A DNA stretch of 64,000 nucleotides from Nevskia soli DSM 19509 (GCF_000711955.1 NZ_KL544000.1:1-64000), one strand, 5' to 3'. Shown: positions 42,770-51,895, counted from the stretch's first letter. Made by a program: numbers and translations. Notes: a model not told the origin generated them from the letters alone.

Positions 42770-45379
42770 CGCCGCCGGGCGGATCGGCTTGACCAGGAAG
42801 CCCCAGCCCGCCTCGCGCGCCGTCGCCGCCAGGGCCGGATCGCGCTCGGCCGAGATCATGATCACCGGCAACGTGCGCTTCCAGGCGGTGAACAGCGCGG
42901 GCAGGCAATCAGGCCCCAATCGGTCGCCGAGCCGGTAGTCGAGCAGCAGCAGGTCCGGCGGCGCGCCGGTCGCGGCGAGCGCCAGCGCCGCGTCCGCGTC
43001 GGCGACGGCAGTCACCTTGCAGTCCCAGGATTCGAGCAAGGCATGGGTCGCGGCGCGCACCCGCGCATCGTCGTCGAGGCACCAGATGTGCAGCCCGCGC
43101 AGCGGCGATTCATCCTCCGCCTTTGGCCTTGCCGTCGCCGGCAGCCCGGCGCTGTGGCCGCGCGGCACCGTCACCGAAAAGACGCTGCCGCGGCCGGGCC
43201 AGGAGCGCAGGCCGATGGCATGGCCGAGCAGGCGCGCGATGCGCTCGACGATCGCCAGGCCCAGCCCGGCGCCGCGCTCCTGCGAATTGAGCCCCGTGTC
43301 GAGGCGGCGGAATTCCTCGAAGATGGCGGCGCGCTGCGCCTCGGGAATGCCGATGCCGCTGTCCCACACTTCGATGCGCACGTCGTCGCCGGCGCGGCGG
43401 CAACCGAGCAGGATGCGCCCCTGCGGCGTATAGCGGATCGCGTTGGAGAGGAAGTTCTGCAGGATGCGGCGCAGCAGGTCTTCGTCGGTATGCACCACCG
43501 CGCGCGTCGGTACATGGTCCAGCGTGAGTCCATGCGAATGCGCCAGCACGCCGAAGTCGCGCGCCAGCGCTTCCAGCAGCGCGCTCAGGCGCAGGTCGCG
43601 CCGGCGTATTTCCAGCGCGCCCGATTCCAGCCGCGAAATATCGAGCAGGCCGTTGAGGATCGCATCCTGCGCCGCGAGTGCCTCGTCGACATGGTCCACC
43701 AGTTCGCGCTGATCCGTTGCCTGCGCACGGCTGCGCAGGGCGGAGACGAACATGCGCGCCGCGTTGAGCGGCTGCAGCAGGTCGTGCACCGCGGCGGCGA
43801 CGAAGCGCGTCTTGTACAGGTTGGCGCGCTCGGCCTCGCCCTTGGCGGCCTGCAGATCGCTGGTGCGCTCCTTGACCCGCTGCTCCAGCGTCACGGCCAA
43901 GGTGCGCAGCTCGCGCGCCGCGTTTTTGTAAGCCGTGATGTCGGCATAACTGGTGACGAAGCCGCCGCCCGGCACCGGGTTGCCGCGGATCTCCAGCACC
44001 GTACCGTCCGGCCGCTCGCGCTCATGCAGATAGGGCGTGGCGGCGCGCAGATGTTCGATGCGTCGCTCGATCGCCACGCCCGCGTCGCCGGAGCCGAGCA
44101 GGCCGCGATCGGCGTTGTAGCGGAACAGATCGGCGATCGGCCGTCCCACCTGCATCAGCTCGGAGGGGTAGCGGAAGATCTCGACATAGCGCCGGTTCCA
44201 GGCGACCAGGCGCAGTTCGGCGTCGATCACGCTGACGCCCTGCGGCAGATGTTCCAGGCTGGCGCCCTGGCCCAACGCTGCCAGGTGTGCCGCCTCGACC
44301 ACGTCGTCGTGCGCGGTGCGCAGCGCCACCGCATGCTGCTGCACCATGTGCTCCAGCTCCTCGCGGCTGCGCTTGCGCAGGCGGGCCAGGCGCACGCGGC
44401 TGTGGATGAACAGCCCGAGGAAGATCAGCGCCAGCCACACACCGCCGGCGGCCAGCGCGGCGATGCGGCCGATGGCGCGCGCCGGAGCCGGGTCGCGCAG
44501 CAGGTGCAGGTCCCAGCCTTCCGCCGGCAGCGCCAGGCTTTGCCACAGCCATTCTTGCTTCCCGCCGCCGCTGTCGGGAACCAGCGTCAGCGCGCCGTCG
44601 GCTCCCAGGGAATCGCGTGCCTCGTGCGGCAACCACTGCAGCGCGTGGCCGCTGTAGGGCAAGGTGTGTTCGATTTCGATCTGCTCTTTCGCCGCCAGTG
44701 GACGCAGCTCGTGATACAGCCATTCGGGCCGGTTGGCGAGGATCACCACGCCGTGCTCGTCGCTGACCAGGATCGCATCGCTGCTGTCGCGCCAGCTGTC
44801 CTTCAGCTCCTGCAGTTCGAGCTTGATCACGATCACGCCGAGCAGCTCGCCCGCGGTATTGCGCAGCGCCTCCGACAGGAAGTAGCCGGGCACGCCGGTG
44901 GTGACGCCGACGCCGTAGAAGCGGCCGCTGCCGTGCTCGGCGGCGCGCTGGAAGTAGGGCCGGAAGGCGTAGTCGTGTCCGACATTGCTGGCCGGCGTGC
45001 GCCAGTTGCTGGCGGCGATGCTCATGCCGTGGCGGTCGATCAGGGTCAGCGTCGACGATTCGGTCACGCCGTTGACCTCCTCCAGCCGCTTGTTCAGGCG
45101 CGCCTGCGCCGCCACATCCAGCGGCTGCGCCAGGGCCGCATGCAGTTCCGGGTCCAGCGCCAGCACCGCCGGCAGGGTGCGGTAGCGCTCGACGTAACGT
45201 TCCAGCGCGGTCGCCTGCAGGCCCAGCTGCTCGCGCGCGGCGGCGCCGTCCTGGTGCAGGGCGCGCCGCTCCACCAGCCGCCCGGCAATCAGGCCGATGG
45301 CCAGGGTGCTGACGAGCAGCAGCAGCGCCAGCGCCGGCTGACGGTACCGCGTCGCACGCGCCTTCAGCCAATCCCGCAT
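42728..45379 (-). CDS. Hybrid sensor histidine kinase with periplasmic Cache-type domain
   Basis: 883 residues. TM1 (17-36), a periplasmic DctB-like double-Cache region (about 40-300), TM2 (about 305-326), a PAS domain (about 370-485), a short coiled coil, an H-box with His532 (AAAVHDLLQPLNAARMF), an ATPase domain (NFLSNAIRYTPQ near 620-640, then DSGIGI and GAGLGLAI), and a C-terminal receiver with its Asp in LLLLDYRLG. It senses an external ligand, probably a C4-dicarboxylate given divergent dctA. The 3' end overlaps the response-regulator gene tail to tail. Confidence 0.92.
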   Translation of the reverse strand: MRDWLKARATRYRQPALALLLLVSTLAIGLIAGRLVERRALHQDGAAAREQLGLQATALERYVERYRTLPAVLALDPELHAALAQPLDVAAQARLNKRLEEVNGVTESSTLTLIDRHGMSIAASNWRTPASNVGHDYAFRPYFQRAAEHGSGRFYGVGVTTGVPGYFLSEALRNTAGELLGVIVIKLELQELKDSWRDSSDAILVSDEHGVVILANRPEWLYHELRPLAAKEQIEIEHTLPYSGHALQWLPHEARDSLGADGALTLVPDSGGGKQEWLWQSLALPAEGWDLHLLRDPAPARAIGRIAALAAGGVWLALIFLGLFIHSRVRLARLRKRSREELEHMVQQHAVALRTAHDDVVEAAHLAALGQGASLEHLPQGVSVIDAELRLVAWNRRYVEIFRYPSELMQVGRPIADLFRYNADRGLLGSGDAGVAIERRIEHLRAATPYLHERERPDGTVLEIRGNPVPGGGFVTSYADITAYKNAARELRTLAVTLEQRVKERTSDLQAAKGEAERANLYKTRFVAAAVHDLLQPLNAARMFVSALRSRAQATDQRELVDHVDEALAAQDAILNGLLDISRLESGALEIRRRDLRLSALLEALARDFGVLAHSHGLTLDHVPTRAVVHTDEDLLRRILQNFLSNAIRYTPQGRILLGCRRAGDDVRIEVWDSGIGIPEAQRAAIFEEFRRLDTGLNSQERGAGLGLAIVERIARLLGHAIGLRSWPGRGSVFSVTVPRGHSAGLPATARPKAEDESPLRGLHIWCLDDDARVRAATHALLESWDCKVTAVADADAALALAATGAPPDLLLLDYRLGDRLGPDCLPALFTAWKRTLPVIMISAERDPALAATAREAGWGFLVKPIRPAALRALINRHVAGGI

Positions 45380-45450
45380 CGCCGTCTCGTTATCATGATG
45401 GCGACATTCTAGGCCAGGCCGTCCCCCCCATCGCCCGGCCTAGCTATAAA

Positions 45451-45478
45451 GTCTTAGCTCCAAGGTCTTAGCACCAAG
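45451..45478. promoter_or_regulatory. Tandem 14-bp repeat in the dctA upstream region
   Basis: GTCTTAGCTCCAAG is followed directly by GTCTTAGCACCAAG (13 of 14 identical), and a partial third copy begins GTGTTATG. It lies about 70-95 bp upstream of dctA and 72 bp upstream of the kinase start. Adjacent direct repeats fit tandem binding by an activator such as the NarL-type regulator. Confidence 0.5.
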
Positions 45479-45545
45479 GTGTTATGGGCAAGTGCCCGCC
45501 ACGCTGACATCCTCAACGCACTGCCGATCTGGAGGACAGTGCGTC

Positions 45546-46847
45546 ATGAAAACGAAGGCTTCACGCCTCTATCTATGGGTGCTTGCGGCGATCGTCGCGG
45601 GCGGTCTGCTGGGCCATTTCGCGCCCGACATCGCGGTGAGCCTGAAGCCCCTGGGCGACGGTTTCATCGCCCTGATCAAGATGCTGATCGCGCCGGTGAT
45701 TTTCCTCACCGTGGTGCTCGGCGTCGCCGGCGCCGCCAACGCGCGCAAGGTCGGCCGCGTCGGCGCCAGGGCCATCCTCTATTTCGAGGTGGTGTCCACC
45801 TTCGCCCTGATCATCGGCATGATCGTGGTCAACGTGCTCAAGCCCGGCGCCGGCTTCAACATCGACCCGGCCACGCTGGATGCCGGCGCGGTGGCGCACT
45901 ACGCGCAGCAGGCGCACGAGCAGTCCACCGTGCAGTTCCTGCTGCACATCATTCCCAAGACCTTCCTCGATGCCTTCAGCGGCAACGGCGACCTGCTGCA
46001 GGTGCTGCTGCTGGCCCTGATGTTCGGCTTCGCCCTGACCCGCATCGGCGAAGCGGCCCGCCCGGTGGTGACCCTGCTGGAATCGCTGTCACAGACCTTC
46101 TTCCGCATGATCGCCATGGTCACCCGCCTGGCGCCCATCGGCGCCGGTGCCGCCATGGCCTTCACCATCGGCAAGTACGGCGTGGAGAGCCTCGGCCCGC
46201 TGCTGCGGCTGATGGCCGGCTTCTATCTGTCCTGCGCCCTGTTCGTCCTCGTGGTGCTCGGCCTCATCGCCCGCCTCACCGGCTTCTCCATCCTGCGTTT
46301 CCTGCGCTACATCCGGGAGGAACTGCTGCTGGTGCTCGGCACCTCCTCGTCGGAATCCGCCCTGGTGCCGCTGATGCAGAAGCTGGAACGGCTAGGCTGC
46401 CCGCGCGCCGTGGTCGGCCTGGTGGTGCCCGCCGGCTACTCCTTCAACCTCGACGGCACCAACATCTACCTGACCATGGCAGCGATCTTCGTGGCGCAGG
46501 CGCTCAACGTCGATCTGAGCCTGACGCAGGAGCTGACCCTGCTGGCTGTGGCCATGCTCACTTCCAAGGGCGCCTCCGGCGTCACCGGCGCCGGCTTCAT
46601 CACCCTGGCGGCGACGCTGACTGTGGTGCCCTCGGTGCCGGTGGCCGGGCTGGCCCTGATCCTGGGCATCGACCGCTTCATGAGCGAGGCGCGCGCGCTG
46701 ACCAACTTCATCGGCAACGGTGTCGCCACCGTGGTGGTCTCGCACTGGGAAGGCGAGCTGGACCATGAACGCATGCGCAGCGAACTCGCTTCGCCCGGCG
46801 GCGACGGCGCGCTGTACCCGCTGGCCGAGCCGGCGGGCGAGGGCTGA
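45546..46847 (+). CDS. dctA: C4-dicarboxylate:cation symporter (DctA, DAACS family)
   Basis: 433 residues, eight TM helices with two re-entrant loops. GTSSSESALVPLMQKLERLG near 261-280 is the serine-rich hairpin, GYSFNLDGTNIYLTMAAIFVAQ near 297-318 the substrate and ion-binding helix, and SKGASGVTGAGFITLAATL near 340-358 the second hairpin. It takes up succinate, fumarate or malate with H+ or Na+. GGAGGA precedes the start. Placement opposite the Cache-domain kinase implies inducible control. Confidence 0.93.
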   Translation: MKTKASRLYLWVLAAIVAGGLLGHFAPDIAVSLKPLGDGFIALIKMLIAPVIFLTVVLGVAGAANARKVGRVGARAILYFEVVSTFALIIGMIVVNVLKPGAGFNIDPATLDAGAVAHYAQQAHEQSTVQFLLHIIPKTFLDAFSGNGDLLQVLLLALMFGFALTRIGEAARPVVTLLESLSQTFFRMIAMVTRLAPIGAGAAMAFTIGKYGVESLGPLLRLMAGFYLSCALFVLVVLGLIARLTGFSILRFLRYIREELLLVLGTSSSESALVPLMQKLERLGCPRAVVGLVVPAGYSFNLDGTNIYLTMAAIFVAQALNVDLSLTQELTLLAVAMLTSKGASGVTGAGFITLAATLTVVPSVPVAGLALILGIDRFMSEARALTNFIGNGVATVVVSHWEGELDHERMRSELASPGGDGALYPLAEPAGEG

Positions 46848-46863
46848 AGCAGCAGCTCGCGCC

Positions 46864-47307
46864 TCAGTTCCTGGGGCGCGACTTTGCCGGCACCGCCTGC
46901 ATCACCGATTTCCAGGCTGCTTCCGCATCGTCACCCGCCGCCGTGAATACGGCGGCGAGGTGTTTCATCTGGGTACCGGTCAGCCGCGTTTCGAGCCTGC
47001 GGCCGGCGTCCGTCAGGCGCAGCCGGCGGAAGCGGCGATCCTGCTCGTCCGGCCGCATCGCCACCAGCTTGCGCTCCACCAGCTGCCGCAACGGCGCGTT
47101 CAGCGCCTGCTTCGATACCGCCAGGATCTCCAGCAGGGCATTCACCGTGAGATCGGGATTGCGGCCGACGAAGTAGAGGATGCGGTGGTGCACCCGGCCC
47201 AGGCCCTGTTGTTCGAGCAGCTGGTCCGGCCCCGCGGTAAACGCCCGGTAAGCGAAGTAGAACAGCTCGATGGCTTCGCGAAGCTTGTTTTCAATCGGGT
47301 CAACCAT
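46864..47307 (-). CDS. MarR-family transcriptional regulator
   Basis: 147 residues. The winged HTH spans LGRVHHRILYFVGRNPDLTVNALLEILAVSKQALNAPLRQLVERKLVAMRPDEQDRRFRRLRLTDAGRRLE (about 36-105), with the DxRxxR-like wing DEQDRRFRRL. It is divergent from an aminotransferase gene. An inverted repeat GTCAAC-CAT-GTTGAC covers its own start codon, and a sister site lies before the aminotransferase, so it probably represses both. Confidence 0.92.
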   Translation of the reverse strand: MVDPIENKLREAIELFYFAYRAFTAGPDQLLEQQGLGRVHHRILYFVGRNPDLTVNALLEILAVSKQALNAPLRQLVERKLVAMRPDEQDRRFRRLRLTDAGRRLETRLTGTQMKHLAAVFTAAGDDAEAAWKSVMQAVPAKSRPRN

Positions 47308-47313
47308 GTTGAC
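47299..47313. promoter_or_regulatory. MarR operator candidate 1 (over the marR start codon)
   Basis: GTCAAC-CAT-GTTGAC, a perfect 6-bp inverted repeat with 3-bp spacer, overlapping the ATG of the MarR gene at 47305-47307. Confidence 0.65.
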
Positions 47314-47346
47314 ATGGTAGGGTGCGGGGTCGTAGCCTGTCGATAG

Positions 47347-47361
47347 GTCAATAATATTGAC
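47347..47361. promoter_or_regulatory. MarR operator candidate 2 (before the aminotransferase)
   Basis: GTCAAT-AAT-ATTGAC, the same 6-3-6 layout as the site over the marR start and 48 bp from it. It lies 8 bp before the aminotransferase start, so bound protein would block initiation. Confidence 0.65.
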
Positions 47362-47369
47362 GGTTATTC

Positions 47370-48512
47370 ATGAACGCGACGCCAGCGGCAAAACTCTCCG
47401 GCCGCGTGGCCGACCTGCACGCCTCGCCGATCCGCGAAATCCTCGCCGTGATCGACCGTCCCGGCATGGTCTCCTTCGCCGGCGGCCTGCCCGCCGCCGA
47501 GACCTTTCCGGCGCTGGATCTCGCGTCGGTGCCGCAAGCCTGGCTGCAATACGGTGCCACCGAGGGCGAGCCGGCCCTGCGTGAGCGCGTCGCCGCGGAC
47601 GTCAACGCCCTTGGCCTGCGCTGCACGCCGGAACAGGTGCTGATCCTGTCCGGCTCGCAGCAGGGCATCGACCTCGTGGCCAAGCTGTTCATCGACCCCG
47701 GCACCCCGGTGGCGCTGGAATCCCCGACCTACCTCGCGGCTCTCCAGGTGTTCCGCTACTTCGGCGCGCGCTTCGTCACGCTCGATCCCGATCAGCCCGG
47801 GGCCGGGCTGCCGGTGGATGCGCCACCGGCCTTCGTCTACGCCATTCCCACCTTCCAGAATCCCACCGGCCGCTGCTACTCCACGGCACAGCGTGTAGCG
47901 CTGGCGCAGGCCTGCGACGAGCGGGGCATCCCCTTGTTCGAGGACGATCCCTACCGCGACCTGGTCTACGACGCCTGCGACCGTACCCCGGTCTGCGCCC
48001 GTCTCAAGCGCGCGTCCTGGATCTACCAGGGTTCGTTCTCGAAGAGCCTGGCGCCCGGCCTGCGGCTCGGCTACATGGTCGCCTCGCCGGACCTGCTGCC
48101 CTACCTGACCCGCCTCAAGCAGGCCGCCGACCTGCACAGCAACCGCGTCAGCCAGTGGATCGTGCTGAACCAGTTGCAGGACGCGGCGCGGCAGGAGCGC
48201 CTGGCGCGCGTGGTGGAGGTGTATCGCCGCAAGCGCGACAGTTTCGCGCTGGCCCTCCAACGTCATCTCGGCGATGTCGCTAGCTGGGAGATGCCGCCGG
48301 GCGGCCTGTTCTTCTGGCTCAAGCTGAAGCGGCAGGTCGACAGCCGGACGCTGCTGCCGGAAGCGATTGATCGCGGCGTCGCCTTCATGCCGGGCGAGCC
48401 GTTCTATCCGGACAACCCGCAAAGCTGCGGCGCCCTGCGCCTCAACTTCAGCCATGCCGGCGAAGAACAGGCCGAACGCGGCCTGGCACTGCTGGCACAG
48501 TTGCTCGTCTAG
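47370..48512 (+). CDS. PLP-dependent aminotransferase (class I/II, 2-aminoadipate/MocR-like type)
   Basis: 380 residues of fold type I. SFAGGLPAAETFP near 35-47, QYGATEGEPALRERVA near 60-75, AIPTFQNPTGRCYS near 158-171, EDDPYRDLVY near 190-199, and the PLP Lys in GSFSKSLAPGLRLGYM near 223-238 are all present. It resembles LysN-like alpha-aminoadipate and broad-range transaminases. The amino acid substrate is not determinable here. No HTH domain is fused, so it is not a MocR regulator. Its stop overlaps the convergent LysR gene by 4 bp. Confidence 0.9.
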   Translation: MNATPAAKLSGRVADLHASPIREILAVIDRPGMVSFAGGLPAAETFPALDLASVPQAWLQYGATEGEPALRERVAADVNALGLRCTPEQVLILSGSQQGIDLVAKLFIDPGTPVALESPTYLAALQVFRYFGARFVTLDPDQPGAGLPVDAPPAFVYAIPTFQNPTGRCYSTAQRVALAQACDERGIPLFEDDPYRDLVYDACDRTPVCARLKRASWIYQGSFSKSLAPGLRLGYMVASPDLLPYLTRLKQAADLHSNRVSQWIVLNQLQDAARQERLARVVEVYRRKRDSFALALQRHLGDVASWEMPPGGLFFWLKLKRQVDSRTLLPEAIDRGVAFMPGEPFYPDNPQSCGALRLNFSHAGEEQAERGLALLAQLLV

Positions 48513-49423
48513 CGCTGCGCTCCGGCGCCATTGGCGCCGATCGGCAGATGGCGCTGGAAACATTCCACCGCGGTGCGCGCGGCGGGGCCGGCGAGTTCGG
48601 GCCGCACCAGCACCAGGTGCAGCGGCACCGTGCGCGTGCCGCCGGGTGACAGCGGCAGGGCCTGTAGCGCGCCGCTGCGCAGCGACTCGGCCACCAGGTG
48701 TTCCGGCAGCCAGGCGTAACCCAGCCCGGCACGCACCGTGGCCAGCGAGGCTTCCATGCTGCTCACCGTGCAGCGGCGATCCGCGCCGAGCCAGCCCTCG
48801 TTGCGCGGATTCCTGACGCCGGAGTCGCGCACCACCACCTGCACATGACGCACCAGATCCTCGATGCTGAGCGGGCGCGCCGGCTGCAGCAGAGGATGCT
48901 CCGGGCTGGCCACGGCGATGAACTCGATGTTGAGCAGGAACTCGCCCAGAAAGCCGGATGGCAGGCGCGAGGTCACCACCACGTCGGCGGTATTGTCGGT
49001 GATCGCCTCCTCGGCGCCGGAGAGTACCGCGTCGGACAGCTGCATCTGCGTATTCGGACATAGCTGCTGCAGCTCGGCGACGATGCTGAGCAGGCGCTGG
49101 CGCGGAAAGGCCACGTCCACCACCAGTCGCAGCTGCGGCTCCCAACCCTGCTTCAGCTTCTGTGCCAGCGCCTCCAGCGTGTCCAGGTCGCGCAGCAGCG
49201 GCCGCGCCCGCTTCAGCAGGGTCTGGCCATGCGGCGTCAGTACCGCCTTGCGGCCTTCCACCACCAGCAGGGGCAGATCCAGTGCCTCCTGCAGCCGCGC
49301 CACGGCGTAGCTCACCGCCGACTGGCTCTTGTTCAGCGCCGCCGCCGCCTGGGCGAAGCCGTCGTGATCGACGATCGCCGCCAGCACGGTCCATTGCTCC
49401 AGAGAGGTTCTCGCCAGCGGCAC
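48509..49423 (-). CDS. LysR-family transcriptional regulator
   Basis: 304 residues. N-terminal winged HTH (LAAIVDHDGFAQAAAALNKSQSAVSYAVARLQEALDLPLLVVEGRKAVLT, about 13-62) and a LysR substrate-binding domain (about 95-295). The start codon is GTG at 49423. It is divergent from pirin across an AT-rich 99-bp region, the classical LysR arrangement, so pirin and downstream genes are its likely targets. Confidence 0.92.
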   Translation of the reverse strand: MPLARTSLEQWTVLAAIVDHDGFAQAAAALNKSQSAVSYAVARLQEALDLPLLVVEGRKAVLTPHGQTLLKRARPLLRDLDTLEALAQKLKQGWEPQLRLVVDVAFPRQRLLSIVAELQQLCPNTQMQLSDAVLSGAEEAITDNTADVVVTSRLPSGFLGEFLLNIEFIAVASPEHPLLQPARPLSIEDLVRHVQVVVRDSGVRNPRNEGWLGADRRCTVSSMEASLATVRAGLGYAWLPEHLVAESLRSGALQALPLSPGGTRTVPLHLVLVRPELAGPAARTAVECFQRHLPIGANGAGAQR

Positions 49424-49430
49424 GGGCTAA

Positions 49431-49500
49431 TCTATCGAATTTATGAATTGATTGGATGCAAATATTGCGCTTTTTTATTCGATAAGCAAGGCATATCTTC
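49431..49500. promoter_or_regulatory. AT-rich LysR/pirin divergent promoter region
   Basis: Within a GC-rich genome this short gap is strongly AT-rich. It contains ATCGAATTTATGAATTGAT (with AATT-TATG-AATT, a T-N11-A-style palindrome) near 49434 and TATTCGATAA near 49475, both plausible LysR contacts. CAGGAGA is the ribosome site for pirin. Confidence 0.5.
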
Positions 49501-49522
49501 TCCTCACCAACAGGAGATTCCC

Positions 49523-50257
49523 ATGAATACCATCAGCAACGCAGTCAGGAACGAAGTCCGTCGCAGCAAGGAACGCGGCCACGCCGACCACGGCTGGCTC
49601 AACTCCTACCACAGCTTTTCCTTCGCCGATTATTTCGATCCGCAGCACATGGAATACGGCCCGCTGCGCGTGATCAACGAGGATCGCGTCAAGCCCGGCG
49701 CCGGCTTCGGCACCCACGGTCACCGCGACATGGAGATCATCAGCTACGTCCTCTCCGGCGAACTGGCCCACAAGGATTCGATCGGCAACGGTTCGGTGAT
49801 CCGGCCCGGCGACGTGCAGCGCATGAGCGCCGGCTCCGGCATCCGCCACAGCGAGTTCAATCCCTCGGACAGCCAGCCGGTACACTTCCTGCAGATCTGG
49901 ATCCAGCCCAATGTGCACGGCATCCAGCCCAGCTACGAAGAGAAGCGCTTCGCCGAGGCCGACAAGCGCGGCCAGCTCCGGCTGATCGCCTCGCCGGATG
50001 GCGCCGCCGGCTCGGTGCTGATCCACCAGGACGCCAGGCTGTATGCCGGGCTGTTCAACGGTGTCGAGCAGGCCGCGCTCGAAGTGCCGGAGGGCCGTCG
50101 CATCTATCTGCACGTGGCGCGCGGCGCGATCGACGCCAACGGCGTCGAGCTCGCGGCGGGCGATGCGCTGAAGCTGGCCGATGTCTCGAAGCTGACGCTG
50201 CGCAACGGCCATGATGCCGAAGTGCTGGTGTTCGACTTGCCGCAGGACGTGGAATAA
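49523..50257 (+). CDS. Pirin family protein
   Basis: 244 residues, bicupin. HSFSFADYFDPQHMEYGPLRVINEDRVKPGAGFGTHGHRDMEIISYVLSGELAHKDSIGN (about 30-90) contains the metal-binding His residues and the pirin signature. PGDVQRMSAGSGIRHSEFN near 94-112 and LQIWIQP near 121 follow. Related YhhW has quercetinase activity; the role here is unknown. It heads the plus-strand run that continues with a GAF-AraC regulator and hydrolases. Confidence 0.93.
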   Translation: MNTISNAVRNEVRRSKERGHADHGWLNSYHSFSFADYFDPQHMEYGPLRVINEDRVKPGAGFGTHGHRDMEIISYVLSGELAHKDSIGNGSVIRPGDVQRMSAGSGIRHSEFNPSDSQPVHFLQIWIQPNVHGIQPSYEEKRFAEADKRGQLRLIASPDGAAGSVLIHQDARLYAGLFNGVEQAALEVPEGRRIYLHVARGAIDANGVELAAGDALKLADVSKLTLRNGHDAEVLVFDLPQDVE

Positions 50258-50355
50258 GCGGATGCCCACCGCCGCCACTCGATGGCGGCGGTGGGCATCC
50301 GCCGGGAACGCTGGAATCGCGCAGGCGTTTGCAACAAGCCAAGGGGAGCGAGGAC

Positions 50356-51732
50356 ATGAATGGACAGGGTGAACAATTGCTGGAGAGCGTCGCCGCGACC
50401 TCGTGTGCGGCGGCGCTGGCGCAGGATGCGAAGCATTTCGGCAGCGCCGCTTCGCTCGATGAACTGGACGTGTCGTGGGAGCGCTGCATGCGCCAGCACC
50501 GGCTCGATCCGGACGGCGGCAACGGTCCACGGATTCTGTCGTCGGCGGAAGTGAAGCGCCTGCGCGCACCGCTGGAGCAGACTCTCGCGGCCGCGCAGGA
50601 AGAGATCAACGCCTTGCATGCCATGGTGCGGCCCCTGGGCTACGCCACGTTGCTCGCCGATCCCGGCGGCGTCATCATCGAGCGCTACTGCCGCGCCGAG
50701 GATGCCGGGCGTTTCGCCGACTACGGCACGCAGCCCGGCGCGGTGTGGACCGAGCAGGCCGAAGGCACCAACGGCATCGGCACCTGCATCGTCGAGCAAC
50801 GCCCGCTGAGCGTGCACCGCCAGCAGCACTTCAACCAGCGCTACGCCGGCCTCAGTTGTTCCGGCGCGCCGATCTTCGATGCCGCGGGCAAGCTCAAGGC
50901 CGTGCTGACCCTCGCCAGCCATGCCGGTGAAATCTCGGAGCGTTCCCACCAGCTGGCCCTGGCCCTGGCCACTTACTGGAGCCGCGCCATCGAGGAGCGC
51001 GACTTCCGCGAAAGCCACCGTCGCCACTGGACCTTCGCGCTGGAGCCGGCGGCAGGCAATGCCCCGGCGGTACTGCTGGCGGTGGATGCCGACCATCGCA
51101 TCGTCGCCGCCGATCGTCACGCGCGCCGCGCGCTGGCACTGCCCGCCTCGCGCATCGATGCAGGCATCCACCTGCGCGACGTGTTCGACCGCTACCCGGT
51201 ATCGCTGCGCGGCAAGGGCGCCGAGGACCTCGCCGTTTCCCTGCGGCGCAACGAGAGCGGTGCGCAATGGCAGGGCGTGGCCACTCCGCCGGAAGCCGGC
51301 GGCGGCGCTTACCGAAGCGCCACTCGTTCCGCGCTGCACACCCGTCCGCGGCTGGCGCAACTGTCCGCCTCACGGCCCGCGTCCGCACAGACCCTGCCGC
51401 GCGGCGGCCTGCCGCCCGGAATCCTGCGCAGCCTGGACCAGTACATCCGCAACAATCTTGAACGGAACCTGCCGGTGGAGGCGCTCGCCGCCGTGGCGGG
51501 TCTTTCACCCACTCACTTCGCACGCGCCTTCAAGAACAGTGTCGGCGTTACGCCGCATCATTACCTGACGCAACAGCGCGTGGAGAAGGCGGCGCAACTG
51601 CTGGCCGAGTCCGATCGCAGCATGGCGGAGATCGCCCAGGCGGTCGGCTTCTCCGACCAGAGCCACCTGAGCCGCCGCTTCACCCGCCTCGTCGGCACCA
51701 CCCCCGGTGCCTATCGGCACGCGCGGCGCTAG
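50356..51732 (+). CDS. GAF-domain (AcoR-type sensor) fused to AraC-family HTH
   Basis: 458 residues. The N-terminal ~220 residues match the sensor half of AcoR-type sigma-54 activators: SWERCMRQHRLDP, LGYATLLADPGGVII, WTEQAEGTNGIGTCIVEQRPLSVHRQQHF and GLSCSGAPIFDAAGKL. There is no AAA+ domain or FIS HTH; instead a linker leads to an AraC-type double HTH (LDQYIRNNLERNLPVEALAAVAGLSPTHFARAFKNSVGVTPHHYL to the end, about 355-458). It would therefore work with sigma-70 promoters. Probably controls the adjacent run of hydrolase genes. The start is supported by GAGCGAGGA. Confidence 0.88.
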   Translation: MNGQGEQLLESVAATSCAAALAQDAKHFGSAASLDELDVSWERCMRQHRLDPDGGNGPRILSSAEVKRLRAPLEQTLAAAQEEINALHAMVRPLGYATLLADPGGVIIERYCRAEDAGRFADYGTQPGAVWTEQAEGTNGIGTCIVEQRPLSVHRQQHFNQRYAGLSCSGAPIFDAAGKLKAVLTLASHAGEISERSHQLALALATYWSRAIEERDFRESHRRHWTFALEPAAGNAPAVLLAVDADHRIVAADRHARRALALPASRIDAGIHLRDVFDRYPVSLRGKGAEDLAVSLRRNESGAQWQGVATPPEAGGGAYRSATRSALHTRPRLAQLSASRPASAQTLPRGGLPPGILRSLDQYIRNNLERNLPVEALAAVAGLSPTHFARAFKNSVGVTPHHYLTQQRVEKAAQLLAESDRSMAEIAQAVGFSDQSHLSRRFTRLVGTTPGAYRHARR

Positions 51733-51895
51733 CGGCGCTAGAGAAAACAGCAGCCTTGTACAAACCCCGGCGCATTTGTTCAATCCCGTCGCTGAGCCAG
51801 CGGTAACTATGGATGCCCCAGGAAGAGCACACCCAAGCCGGCCCGCCGCACCGATGGCGACCGGATTGCCCGTCAATGCGAGTCAGGAGAACATC

